Assembly (NCBI GenBank): GCA_014885115.2
Contig: WKLE02000186.1
Span: 5,155 to 17,994 of the forward strand
Reading direction: 5' to 3'
Length of the DNA stretch: 12,840 nt
From: Asterionellopsis glacialis
Taxonomy: Eukaryota > Bacillariophyta > Plagiogrammaphyceae > Rhaphoneidales > Asterionellopsidaceae
Below the pieces are notes generated by a model. It worked only from the letters and a program-made list of their open reading frames with translations, was not told the DNA's origin and searched no databases. Shown here piece after piece: positions 1 to 6,768 of this stretch. Every line of letters begins with the position of its first letter. Within the stretch, counting starts at the first letter, position 1. The position numbers and the translations under genes are program-made.

Positions 1-424
1 CTGTCTACCAGGTATGCTGGTAGAAAAACAATTCCCATCTACTCCTTTAGGATCGTACCTGTAGCTGTCTTACAGAAAGTAGTATTTACAGATTGGGGCT
101 AAACAGATGATTAGGTTTTGTCACACAGCTGGTAGGACCTACGCTGCACCTGGTACCATGTACAGTATGTACTGGGGCTAGCTGTAGGTAAAACCCATGT
201 ACCCCCAGGTCCGGGGATAGAGAAGATCGCGATCGGAAGTTCAAAAAATTCAAAACCTTGACATCAAATCTTCTGGAAAAAAGTGCAAAAATTACCGAGA
301 AAAGAAACGGAAAAAGAACGACAGGTGTCACACCCACATCTATCAAGAGAAGCGCGATCATTCATTGAGAGACGGGCAATCGTTACACTCTACCGTTTTT
401 GCACAATCAACCAATGGAATCATC
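1..424. other. Upstream non-coding region of the alpha/beta hydrolase gene
   Basis: I see no supportable gene here. The 5' end holds a hairpin (4-24, listed separately). The hexamer CTGGTA or its complement TACCAG occurs at 6-11, 17-22, 129-134 and 150-155. TGGGGCTA occurs at 94-101 and 173-180, and CCATGTAC at 156-163 and 195-202. The sequence becomes A-rich from about 240 to 320. The frame of the downstream gene stays open upstream to at least 365, but no ATG lies there, so this stretch is best read as promoter and 5' leader. Confidence 0.6.
4..24. repeat. Perfect inverted repeat, 8-bp arms
   Basis: TCTACCAG (4-11) and CTGGTAGA (17-24) are exact reverse complements separated by five bases. 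It lies about 400 bp before the hydrolase ATG. Its function is unknown; it could equally belong to a gene left of the window. Confidence 0.7.
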
Positions 425-2128
425 ATGGAAGATAATAACATTGCCTTGCTTTTGCCACTGACCTGGCGATTCTTAAGACCTATTCTATTATCGTACACCA
501 TTCTGGAAGTAATATTCCTTGTAGCCTTTCATCATATCCTTGTTCCTCGATGTAACTTACGCCAAGAACCAGAGGAATATCGATCATGTGGTCGTCATCG
601 TCATAAACTTATGCGTCGTATATTGAATCGAATGGAAAGAACTTGTCGTGCGACAGGAACACCGTTTTTACCAGCATTCGCAGCATTTCTCCATTCATTT
701 TTTCCAAAAAATAATGCAAGTGCAAACGTCGATGATGACAACTCGATTTCTTCTTCATCATCTTTTTCTTCAGATGACACTACCAGTACAACGACTACTA
801 CAACCTGGCCATTACGAGGTGATATGGATTTATTATTTGGTTGGGCATTCTTTGGTAAGGACCCCTCTGAATTTGAAATATGGGAACATTCAGAACTTCG
901 TAAAATTTATGATGTTTTACATGAAAGACATGGAATTCAATTCAGTCCTGGTCAAATTTCTACGTTAGGTTGTGGACCTATGCGACTATGTATTGATCCA
1001 CTTCAACCATCCTACAAACCTTTAATTGTATATCTCATGTCATGGGGCATCAAAGCTATAGGCTGTCTAGTTATGCGTATTTTAGGATTCCGATGCTATA
1101 CCTCTCAAAGTGGGCTTACCTATTGGTACAGGCCTCAACAACCACACAATAAGATCGTGAACAACAACTATATCAGTATTTGGAGAAGCCTACTCGGTGG
1201 TAGCGAAGCATCGTACCGTTTTTCTTCTCCAACAGCAGACAACAACAACCGTCATAAGGAAGAGAAACTATTGCCTCTGTTGTTCTTTCATGGAATTGCA
1301 CCGGGTGGACATGCGGCTTACTTACCCATGATATTGCGAGGATTATGTAGTGATGGTCGTCCTATTCTTATATTTGAAAATCCATCTATATCCTTTCAAA
1401 TTGCATTTGGTAAACCATTATGTGAAGAAGATTTCCTAGATGGCATTTGTGAAGCTGTCAACGTCCATTTGGATCCTACCACACCATTAAGCGTTGCAGC
1501 TCATTCTTTTGGATCTTGTCAGGTATCTTGGCTTTTATATTACAAGGCACTATCCACTAGAATCAAGCAAATCACATTACTTGATCCAGTTGCCATGTTA
1601 TTAAGTGAACCAGATGTCATGTGCAACTTTTTATATGCACGTCACGTCTTACATAAACAAAAATCTACCTTGGGAAAAAAGATTGGTGCTGTTGCCAATG
1701 AATTATTTATTGAACATTACTTACGACGACGCTTTTCATGGTATAATAGTGAACTTTGGTTAGAAGATATACCGCCTCAAGCCAAGGTATTGATTTGTTT
1801 ATCCGAACAAGACGAAATTTTAAATTTTGCCAAAGTCAAACGTGAAGTTGAAATTTTTGGTACAGATATGGGTGGATCTATGCATGGTGGTTGTTCAGTG
1901 ATGACGTCTTCTCCTTCTTCTTCCTCTCGCCACAGCAAGAACAACAAAATTGGTGGTATCAAGAAAAACATGATTCCCAATAATAACAATGCAAAAACAG
2001 TAGATTTAATTACATTGGAAAATGCTGGACATGCATTTTGCGTATCACGTCCTGAAGTTTGGAAACAACTTTATTCTGTCATGAAATTACAAGAACGAAT
2101 TATTATGAAAGAACAAGCATGCAGCTAA
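425..2128 (+). CDS. Alpha/beta hydrolase fold protein with N-terminal membrane segment
   Basis: This is a 567-residue protein with the layout of a serine hydrolase of the alpha/beta fold; substrate unknown. A hydrophobic stretch at about 7-40 suggests a membrane anchor. An oxyanion-loop type HG follows a hydrophobic strand at residues 289-290 (FFHGIAPGG). The nucleophile elbow is AAHSFGS with Ser361, then a candidate acid Asp463 (LSEQDE) and His536 (NAGHAF), in the order and spacing expected of a catalytic triad. The elbow is A-x-S-x-G rather than the classical G-x-S-x-G. Two low-complexity inserts interrupt it: acidic/Ser/Thr at about 98-127 and Ser/Asn-rich at about 480-526. The frame opens earlier at a TTG (365), but the first ATG is 425, with A at -3 and G at +4, a good eukaryotic start. 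It is convergent with the 2514-3266 gene. Fold assignment is firm; lipase, esterase or another activity cannot be decided. Confidence 0.88.
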   Translation: MEDNNIALLLPLTWRFLRPILLSYTILEVIFLVAFHHILVPRCNLRQEPEEYRSCGRHRHKLMRRILNRMERTCRATGTPFLPAFAAFLHSFFPKNNASANVDDDNSISSSSSFSSDDTTSTTTTTTWPLRGDMDLLFGWAFFGKDPSEFEIWEHSELRKIYDVLHERHGIQFSPGQISTLGCGPMRLCIDPLQPSYKPLIVYLMSWGIKAIGCLVMRILGFRCYTSQSGLTYWYRPQQPHNKIVNNNYISIWRSLLGGSEASYRFSSPTADNNNRHKEEKLLPLLFFHGIAPGGHAAYLPMILRGLCSDGRPILIFENPSISFQIAFGKPLCEEDFLDGICEAVNVHLDPTTPLSVAAHSFGSCQVSWLLYYKALSTRIKQITLLDPVAMLLSEPDVMCNFLYARHVLHKQKSTLGKKIGAVANELFIEHYLRRRFSWYNSELWLEDIPPQAKVLICLSEQDEILNFAKVKREVEIFGTDMGGSMHGGCSVMTSSPSSSSRHSKNNKIGGIKKNMIPNNNNAKTVDLITLENAGHAFCVSRPEVWKQLYSVMKLQERIIMKEQACS

Positions 2129-2513
2129 AAGAAAGCTTCTTGTCCTTTTGTATAATATGATATCTTATCCGATATCACCAGAATCCTGTAGTTGGTAGTG
2201 ATGAATGACTCCATTATTTTTATGTGTCTCTTATATGTAGCAATATAAATGTGTTTGATGTGACCCGCCTATGGGAAAAACAGTATGGTAAACAAAATTA
2301 TTTGATGTCAGAAGAACCGTACAAACAGAGACTACGTCGGTATGATGTATTCCTCGTTTGCTTGTGGTTCAAGAAGTGTAGCTCGCGTAATATCAGAAGC
2401 AGTAAGTAGCATCGTAGTAAAAAGTCTTTGTAATAATATTAAAACTAGTAAGAAATGTTGTTCTATTACTATTTAAACCATTTTTTTGGAGAGGGCTGTA
2501 TCTTTTTTTGTTC
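2129..2513. other. Convergent intergenic spacer (shared 3' region)
   Basis: This spacer lies between the 3' ends of two convergent genes. It is AT-rich, with GATATC at 2159-2164 and again at 2171-2176. A 61-codon open frame at 2224-2409 has no recognisable product. I see no gene or RNA here; polyadenylation signals for both genes presumably lie in it. Confidence 0.6.
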
Positions 2514-3266
2514 TCAAAAGTTACCAGGTAAAATAGCATCTGGTGCATCTTGCAAATCTGTCAGTTTTGATATAGTTTGTAATCCATATTTATATACACC
2601 CCATAATTCATGCTGTTTGGTAAATATATCCTTGCGTTTTTGTTCAATTTTTTCCATATCCTTTTGAAGTTTTTCTTTTTCTTTTTGTAATTGTTGTATG
2701 AAATTTTGTTTCCTTCCTAATGTCGTGTAAGTCCACGTCGTATCATCATCCTTATCATCATCCTCGTGTGTACTGCATTTTTTGTCTGGAGTAGAGGAAC
2801 TTTTGTTTGTTTTCATTTCCAAGGATGATTCTGATTCTTTCTTGTCGGCAGTAGCAGGCTCTTTCGCCTCCTCATTCTTTTTTGGAGAAGATTCTGTCTC
2901 CTTTTCGTCCTTTGAATTTTTGGAACCGACATGATCTTTTTTAGATATTTCTTCTTGCGTTTTCTTTTTTTGAACATTTTGTTCTTTGGCAAGTGCATGT
3001 TTTACACTATGAATCCGTTTCGCAGCTGATTGTATAAAATTGGGATACACCTTTGTAATGATTTGACGTCTTTCCGTTAACGTCATTTTGGTTGTTCCTG
3101 TCAAATCATCATCATTTGCAAAATATTGGTCCAAATAATAAGGCCGTGATCTCTTTTTGGGATTCAACATTTTCATGCTTGGTAACATGACAAGACTGTC
3201 ATGAATGGATTTTCCAGAAGAACTAGAATGACTTGCACCCGTAGCAGTACTTGACCAAGACGACAT
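2514..3266 (-). CDS. Unrecognised highly charged coiled-coil protein
   Basis: This 250-residue protein is not recognised. The N-terminus is Ser-rich. A basic cluster PKKRSRP (36-42) could be a nuclear localisation signal. Residues 60-95 form a compact, probably helical segment (LTERRQIITKVYPNFIQSA). Residues 96-176 are a low-complexity Lys/Glu/Ser tract ending in an acidic DDDKDDD. Residues about 184-222 carry a strong coiled-coil pattern rich in Lys, Glu and Gln. The tail of about 30 residues is less charged and looks conserved in style (ELWGVYKYGLQTISKL). The open frame extends 5' to a TTG at 3395, but the first ATG is 3266, with A at -3. The layout suggests a scaffold or nucleic-acid-associated protein, but this is inference only. 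It is convergent with the hydrolase and divergent from the small gene at 3780. Confidence 0.72.
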   Translation of the reverse strand: MSSWSSTATGASHSSSSGKSIHDSLVMLPSMKMLNPKKRSRPYYLDQYFANDDDLTGTTKMTLTERRQIITKVYPNFIQSAAKRIHSVKHALAKEQNVQKKKTQEEISKKDHVGSKNSKDEKETESSPKKNEEAKEPATADKKESESSLEMKTNKSSSTPDKKCSTHEDDDKDDDTTWTYTTLGRKQNFIQQLQKEKEKLQKDMEKIEQKRKDIFTKQHELWGVYKYGLQTISKLTDLQDAPDAILPGNF

Positions 3267-3779
3267 TTTAGTTTGCTTTCTTTTGTCTAAAGTTGTATTC
3301 TCTTTCAAACAGTGATTGCTTCGTTTTGGTAAACGTGAGTCTCTAGAGTGTAATATTATAGTCCAACAAGTGTTCTGCTGATCAACTGGCTTCAAGATGG
3401 AGAAGAAATCTCATGGGTTGTTGAGCTTGCCAAGTGTGTGTGCATCTCCACAGACGCAGTCAATGCCGATGAGTTTTGCGCTCGGACGGAGGTCAGTTGT
3501 CTGTCCGGTGCGTTCCGTACCGTATGTACCAGACTCTACGCAAGATTCACGAAGCTAGTAATAACTCCGTGGAAAATTATCGCTTCACAGAGGAAGTAAA
3601 TAAGTAGTGTAACAAGACCACACACAGAGAAGACAAAAACACTCTCTCTAGCTACTAGAGAGAGCAGTGACAAAAAACAAAGAATGTCTTCTTCTTGTTC
3701 ACATGGGATTTTCCCGGTTATTTTGACAGGGGATTTTGGTACAGTAAGAGACGTAGATTTGTAGGCACTTCTCTTAAAA
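3267..3779. other. Divergent intergenic region with hairpin and upstream ATG
   Basis: This is the divergent promoter region between the coiled-coil gene (-) and the small SH3-like gene (+). It holds a perfect 10-bp-arm inverted repeat (3642-3664). It also holds an ATG at 3684 that opens 26 codons in frame with the 3780 gene before a TAG at 3762-3764. A strong donor-like GTAAGA starts at 3744, so part of this may be a first exon and intron. Confidence 0.55.
3642..3664. repeat. Perfect 10-bp inverted repeat with 3-base loop
   Basis: CTCTCTCTAG (3642-3651) and CTAGAGAGAG (3655-3664) are exact reverse complements around CTA. As RNA this would be a stable stem-loop 20 bases before the ATG at 3684 and 116 bases before the ATG at 3780. 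It is not followed by a T-run and this is not a bacterial genome, so a terminator reading is not apt. It may be a leader structure or a protein-binding palindrome. Confidence 0.85.
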
Positions 3780-4067
3780 ATGATGTTGTATTTACTGGGA
3801 ATTTTTAAATTGGCAGCCTTGTTACAATCCAAGTTTGGTGGAAGACGATGCGAATTGCAAAATTTAACAAAGCAATCTCATTTGAATGGTATGACATGTA
3901 TTGTTGGTAAATATTTAAAAGATACAGATACCTACATTGTCGAAATGGAGAGAACAACAAGAACAAGTGAAAGCATCATCAAGAATAATGACAACATACC
4001 TGAACAAGTGAAAGTCAAAAGTATCAATTTGAAGCGTCGTGATCGTACTCCAGATGATTATGAATAA
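3780..4067 (+). CDS. Small protein with SH3-like barrel pattern (5' end uncertain)
   Basis: This 95-residue protein has a body (about 20-90) that reads as a small beta-barrel module. The pattern is GRRCELQNL, then LNGMTCIVGKYLKDTDTYIVEME, split here as LNGM, a CIVG turn and DTDTYIVE, and finally KVKSINLKRRD. This 'LNG, V-G, Y-V, VK-NL' pattern is common in algal and plant SH3-like modules, often attached to other domains. It ends in RDRTPDDYE. The first 18 residues are hydrophobic (MMLYLLGIFKLAALL), which could be a signal or anchor sequence. Alternatively they could be an intron translated by mistake, because an ATG at 3684 in the same frame can be joined by removing GTAAGA...CCAAG (3744-3833, 90 nt). 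That would give a 97-residue product. Function unknown. The coding call is moderately firm; the start is not. Confidence 0.62.
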   Translation: MMLYLLGIFKLAALLQSKFGGRRCELQNLTKQSHLNGMTCIVGKYLKDTDTYIVEMERTTRTSESIIKNNDNIPEQVKVKSINLKRRDRTPDDYE

Positions 4068-4578
4068 TGACAGTAAGAAAATGCACATTTAAATATTATT
4101 ATATTAAATAAGTACCGTAAATTAAATGTATATTATTTTGGAAAATGGTTGTCTTTGCTACCTGTGACAGGCTCTATCAACGAGGATGGTTGTCTATGAT
4201 GCATGTCAGATACTAGTACGTGTGCAGTAATTACTGTTTCATTCCTGGGGATACGTCCCATACTACAGGTTGTGTTTCTATCAGCTTTTCCTCTGCTGCT
4301 GCTGCTGCTGCACAGCCAGTCATCTTGGTATGGAATGTGGTGGTACCTTTGGCGACAAACAATAACAATTCTTTGGTGCAAAGCCAAACGCTGTGGCCTC
4401 TAGTACGCAACCATCAAAATACATCTCGACCACCACAACTACTCACTACCACCAAGGACTTCTTCATCATTTTCTTCCAAAAGATTGACAATAGCAGCAG
4501 CTTACCAAGTAACACCAAACAGGAACTTGTTTTGAAACGCAGCACTAACCCTTCGAAACTGACTTCAATACCACCTGA
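4068..4578. other. Convergent intergenic region with (CTG)6 tract
   Basis: This lies between the 3' ends of the 3780 gene and the P450. It starts AT-rich (about 4080-4140), then has more coding-like composition from about 4140 to 4578. Open frames exist on both strands (plus 4220-4624, minus 4133-4387), but neither begins with ATG and neither shows a recognisable domain. A (CTG)6 run sits at 4293-4310. I annotate no gene; a small or spliced one is not excluded. Confidence 0.5.
4293..4310. repeat. (CTG)6 trinucleotide microsatellite
   Basis: Six uninterrupted CTG units. In the two open frames here it would encode poly-Ala (plus strand) or poly-Ser (minus strand). It is most simply a microsatellite in the 3' spacer. 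Confidence 0.85.
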
Positions 4579-6201
4579 TTACTTCAATTCAACACACCTT
4601 CGTTTGAACTTCATCTTGCATTGATTTAATTGCAAAGTTGCAAGGACATATGTCACAACATCCTCTGATGGTGCCTCAAAGTCGTACTCATACACGATAC
4701 ATGCAATCACTGCACGAATCTCCGCCAAGGCAAGTTCCCTTCCAACACAATTACGAGATCCAATCGCAAAAGGAAAGAAGGGATCCGTCTTTTCAACAAC
4801 TCGGTCTGGATCAAAGAAAAGAGTATCATCTTTTGTAGTATCTAACCGATGTGTAAGCCAGGGAGCAATTATAACATTTGTATCGGCGGGAATGACAAAT
4901 TGGTGTTTGGAGGTTTCCAGCTTAATTTCTGCACTAGATCCCTTAGGAGCACTCCGTGAGAACAGAGCTGGTGCATGTAGACGTAATACCTCATTAATGA
5001 CACCATTAAGAAATCGGCACTTCTGTAGTTGGGCATATGTTGGTTTCGTCTTAACACCAGCATCTGCTTTTGGGAATAATGGATCAATCTCAGTACGGAG
5101 TTTTTGCACAACCATGGGTTTGCGACTTAGCTCATACAATGTGCAAGTAAGTACAGTTGAGGTTGTGTCAGAACCTGCAAAGAGGAAAGTTCGAATATTC
5201 CCTACAAGCTCTTCTTTCATTAAGATCGGGTTTCCATTTTCATCATTCTCAATGAGATAGCTTAGTAAATCATTTTTGTTATCTTCTTCTGCTATTGGTT
5301 CCAATCTTCGTTTTTCAAGCACAGACGTGACCGTATCATTCAAAAGCCGGACGTTAGCATTAAAGTTAGGCAATAACATCTTGACAATCCTAGACAGCAA
5401 TTTTGATTCTTCCAGCCAGAACACTTTTGTAAGTTGTTCTGAAATTTCAGAAAATGCCCGATAAAGTTCCTTTTTGTCCTCTGTACAATTATCATTACAA
5501 CTATTATTTTTCGATAATAGGTCCAAACCACCTACATTATACGAGAATGCTACAACTCCCACAACATCCAGAGCTAGTCGAGACATCAGATCTTTCACAT
5601 CAACCTCTTTCTGTTGTTCAATGTGTTCGTATAGTAAGGGATTAATTTTTGACACCATGATATCATGTACAGTAAAATTCGTATTGTTCATAACATTGTT
5701 TGAGAATGCCTTGGATGTTAGTTTACGCATGCGTTTCCAATCATGACCGGTGGCTACTAACACAGAGTCCTTTGTAAAAACAGAATAAATATCATACGCT
5801 TTCCCCTTTGATTGTAGTTGTGGATGAGTCACTACCTGTTGAACTAACTCTAGATCTGTAACAACCACAGTTGATTGTGAGAGGAATGGTAAATAATACG
5901 GTGAAAACAATGTGAATGCGAAGTAACCATATTGGTCGTGATGTATCTTTGCCATTTTCGTTGTGTTACTCCAATAGTTACGTAATTCACGGTTTAGTCC
6001 AGGAACTCTAGGAGTATTCCAAATATCTGCAAGATGGTACAACAATGGTGACGTTGGCTTTACGCATGGCAAACTTTCCAATAAACAACACTTTCGTCTC
6101 CATTTCTTAATATAGTTTAGACAAATCCAGGTCACTCTTGCCAACACAGTTGCCTTGACTATAGCCAAAAATAAGACAGGGAGTGATGACGATTCGTTCA
6201 T
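4579..6201 (-). CDS. Cytochrome P450 monooxygenase, membrane-anchored
   Basis: This 540-residue protein is of full P450 length, uninterrupted. Residues about 6-30 are a hydrophobic anchor followed by basic KKWRRK, typical of microsomal P450s facing the cytosol from the ER. Visible signatures in order are the C-helix WxxxR (Trp155-Arg159), the I-helix oxygen-activation motif AGSDTT (342-347), the K-helix ExxR (Glu404-Arg407, EVLRLHAP), and a diverged PERF region (FDPDR). Last comes the heme-binding FAIGSRNCVG (478-487), with Cys485 as the thiolate ligand. The enzyme should bind heme and oxidise a small lipophilic substrate with electrons from a P450 reductase. The substrate and CYP family cannot be read from the sequence. 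The start is the ATG at 6201. The gene is divergent from the LURP-like gene at 6769, with a 567-bp shared upstream region. Confidence 0.96.
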   Translation of the reverse strand: MNESSSLPVLFLAIVKATVLARVTWICLNYIKKWRRKCCLLESLPCVKPTSPLLYHLADIWNTPRVPGLNRELRNYWSNTTKMAKIHHDQYGYFAFTLFSPYYLPFLSQSTVVVTDLELVQQVVTHPQLQSKGKAYDIYSVFTKDSVLVATGHDWKRMRKLTSKAFSNNVMNNTNFTVHDIMVSKINPLLYEHIEQQKEVDVKDLMSRLALDVVGVVAFSYNVGGLDLLSKNNSCNDNCTEDKKELYRAFSEISEQLTKVFWLEESKLLSRIVKMLLPNFNANVRLLNDTVTSVLEKRRLEPIAEEDNKNDLLSYLIENDENGNPILMKEELVGNIRTFLFAGSDTTSTVLTCTLYELSRKPMVVQKLRTEIDPLFPKADAGVKTKPTYAQLQKCRFLNGVINEVLRLHAPALFSRSAPKGSSAEIKLETSKHQFVIPADTNVIIAPWLTHRLDTTKDDTLFFDPDRVVEKTDPFFPFAIGSRNCVGRELALAEIRAVIACIVYEYDFEAPSEDVVTYVLATLQLNQCKMKFKRRCVELK

Positions 6202-6498
6202 TTTACAATTATAATATTTCGTTTTACACAGGCGGTGCTACAGTAGTAGCAACTGCTCAACTTGGTTGTGAACCGTCAAACCCGAAGAAATTCATCTTCT
6301 TTTCCCCTGGCGTACAACATTACAAACAACCTGTATGCGAGTTTCGGAGCCCGTTTTTCTGGTCTTTTTATTTTTTTTAAAGAAAGATGACTTGGCAAAA
6401 GGACTTCGCTAGTGACAATGATGCGTGTATCAGTAAGCTCAGTTTACCTTAGTTTTTTTAATCTATAATACGTATAGAGATATATACATTGTACACTG

Positions 6499-6517
6499 AC
6501 CATAAATATATTATGGT
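6499..6517. repeat. Inverted repeat, 7-bp arms
   Basis: ACCATAA and TTATGGT flank ATATA. This is one of several hairpin-capable elements in the P450/LURP-like divergent region. Confidence 0.7.
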
Positions 6518-6535
6518 ATACGAAATATGTAAGAC

Positions 6536-6597
6536 TTCAGTCAACGGAATATTGTTGAAAGAGGAATCCATATTCGATTCCATTACTGATGACTGAA
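6536..6597. repeat. Nested inverted repeats
   Basis: The outer arms are TTCAGTCA (6536-6543) and TGACTGAA (6590-6597), exact 8-bp complements. The inner arms are GGAATC (6563-6568) and GATTCC (6576-6581), around seven bases. Together they could fold as a branched or imperfect stem in RNA or cruciform DNA. Function unknown. Confidence 0.6.
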
Positions 6598-6614
6598 AGA
6601 CGGTATGGTTCGCA

Positions 6615-6626
6615 GTCCCGCGGGAC
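6615..6626. repeat. 12-bp perfect palindrome GTCCCGCGGGAC
   Basis: This is a self-complementary 12-mer, GC-rich in an AT-rich neighbourhood, 143 bp before the LURP-like ATG. It could be the site of a dimeric transcription factor. It is followed at 6635-6650 by CTCGAA-AATA-TTCGAG. Confidence 0.75.
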
Positions 6627-6699
6627 CTACCTACCTCGAAAATATTCGAGACTGAATCAGTTTCGAAATTTTCAGAAGCGCATCCATCTCCTCGAGAGC

Positions 6700-6768
6700 A
6701 TGGATAGCAGTGGAGAGAACACTAACACGAAGAAATCAACTCTTGCCGTGTCAATTCAGTTCAGTTGA
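6700..6768 (+). other. Upstream ORF, 22 codons, stop abutting the main ATG
   Basis: The ATG at 6700 has A at -3 and G at +4, a strong eukaryotic initiation context. It opens 22 codons (MDSSGENTNT...) ending in TGA at 6766-6768. The main ATG follows at once (6769), in the same frame, with a weak T at -3. If transcribed in the mRNA it would be expected to intercept most scanning ribosomes. It could instead be the true N-terminus interrupted by a stop, or the TGA may be a sequence error. A small intron that removes only the TGA is not obvious. Confidence 0.5.

Larger units (their letters stand above)
6202..6768. promoter_or_regulatory. Divergent upstream region of P450 and LURP-like genes, palindrome-rich
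   Basis: Both flanking genes start outward from this 567-bp region, so it must hold both promoters. Between 6499 and 6661 it is unusually dense in inverted repeats: 6499-6517 (7-bp arms, ATATA loop); TTCAGTCA 6536-6543 with TGACTGAA 6590-6597; GGAATC 6563-6568 with GATTCC 6576-6581; the 12-bp palindrome 6615-6626; CTCGAA 6635-6640 with TTCGAG 6645-6650; ACTGA 6651-6655 with TCAGT 6657-6661. A 22-codon upstream ORF fills its last 69 bases. The promoter role follows from gene orientation; no individual site is recognised. Confidence 0.6.

Noticed and set aside
365..424. N-terminal extension of the hydrolase from a TTG
   Set aside because: Non-ATG starts are rare in eukaryotes and the ATG at 425 has a good context.
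3267..3395. N-terminal extension of the coiled-coil protein from a TTG
   Set aside because: There is no ATG in the extension; the ATG at 3266 has A at -3.
4220..4624. Plus-strand 134-codon frame overlapping the P450 3' end
   Set aside because: It starts with GTG, is low-complexity (poly-Ala from CTG repeats), and runs antisense into a firm gene.
4892..5260. Plus-strand frames inside the P450 gene
   Set aside because: They are antisense shadows of a gene with complete P450 motifs.
6583..6661. tRNA or other structured RNA gene suggested by adjacent hairpins
   Set aside because: There is no cloverleaf geometry, T-loop consensus or A/B box pattern that I can see.
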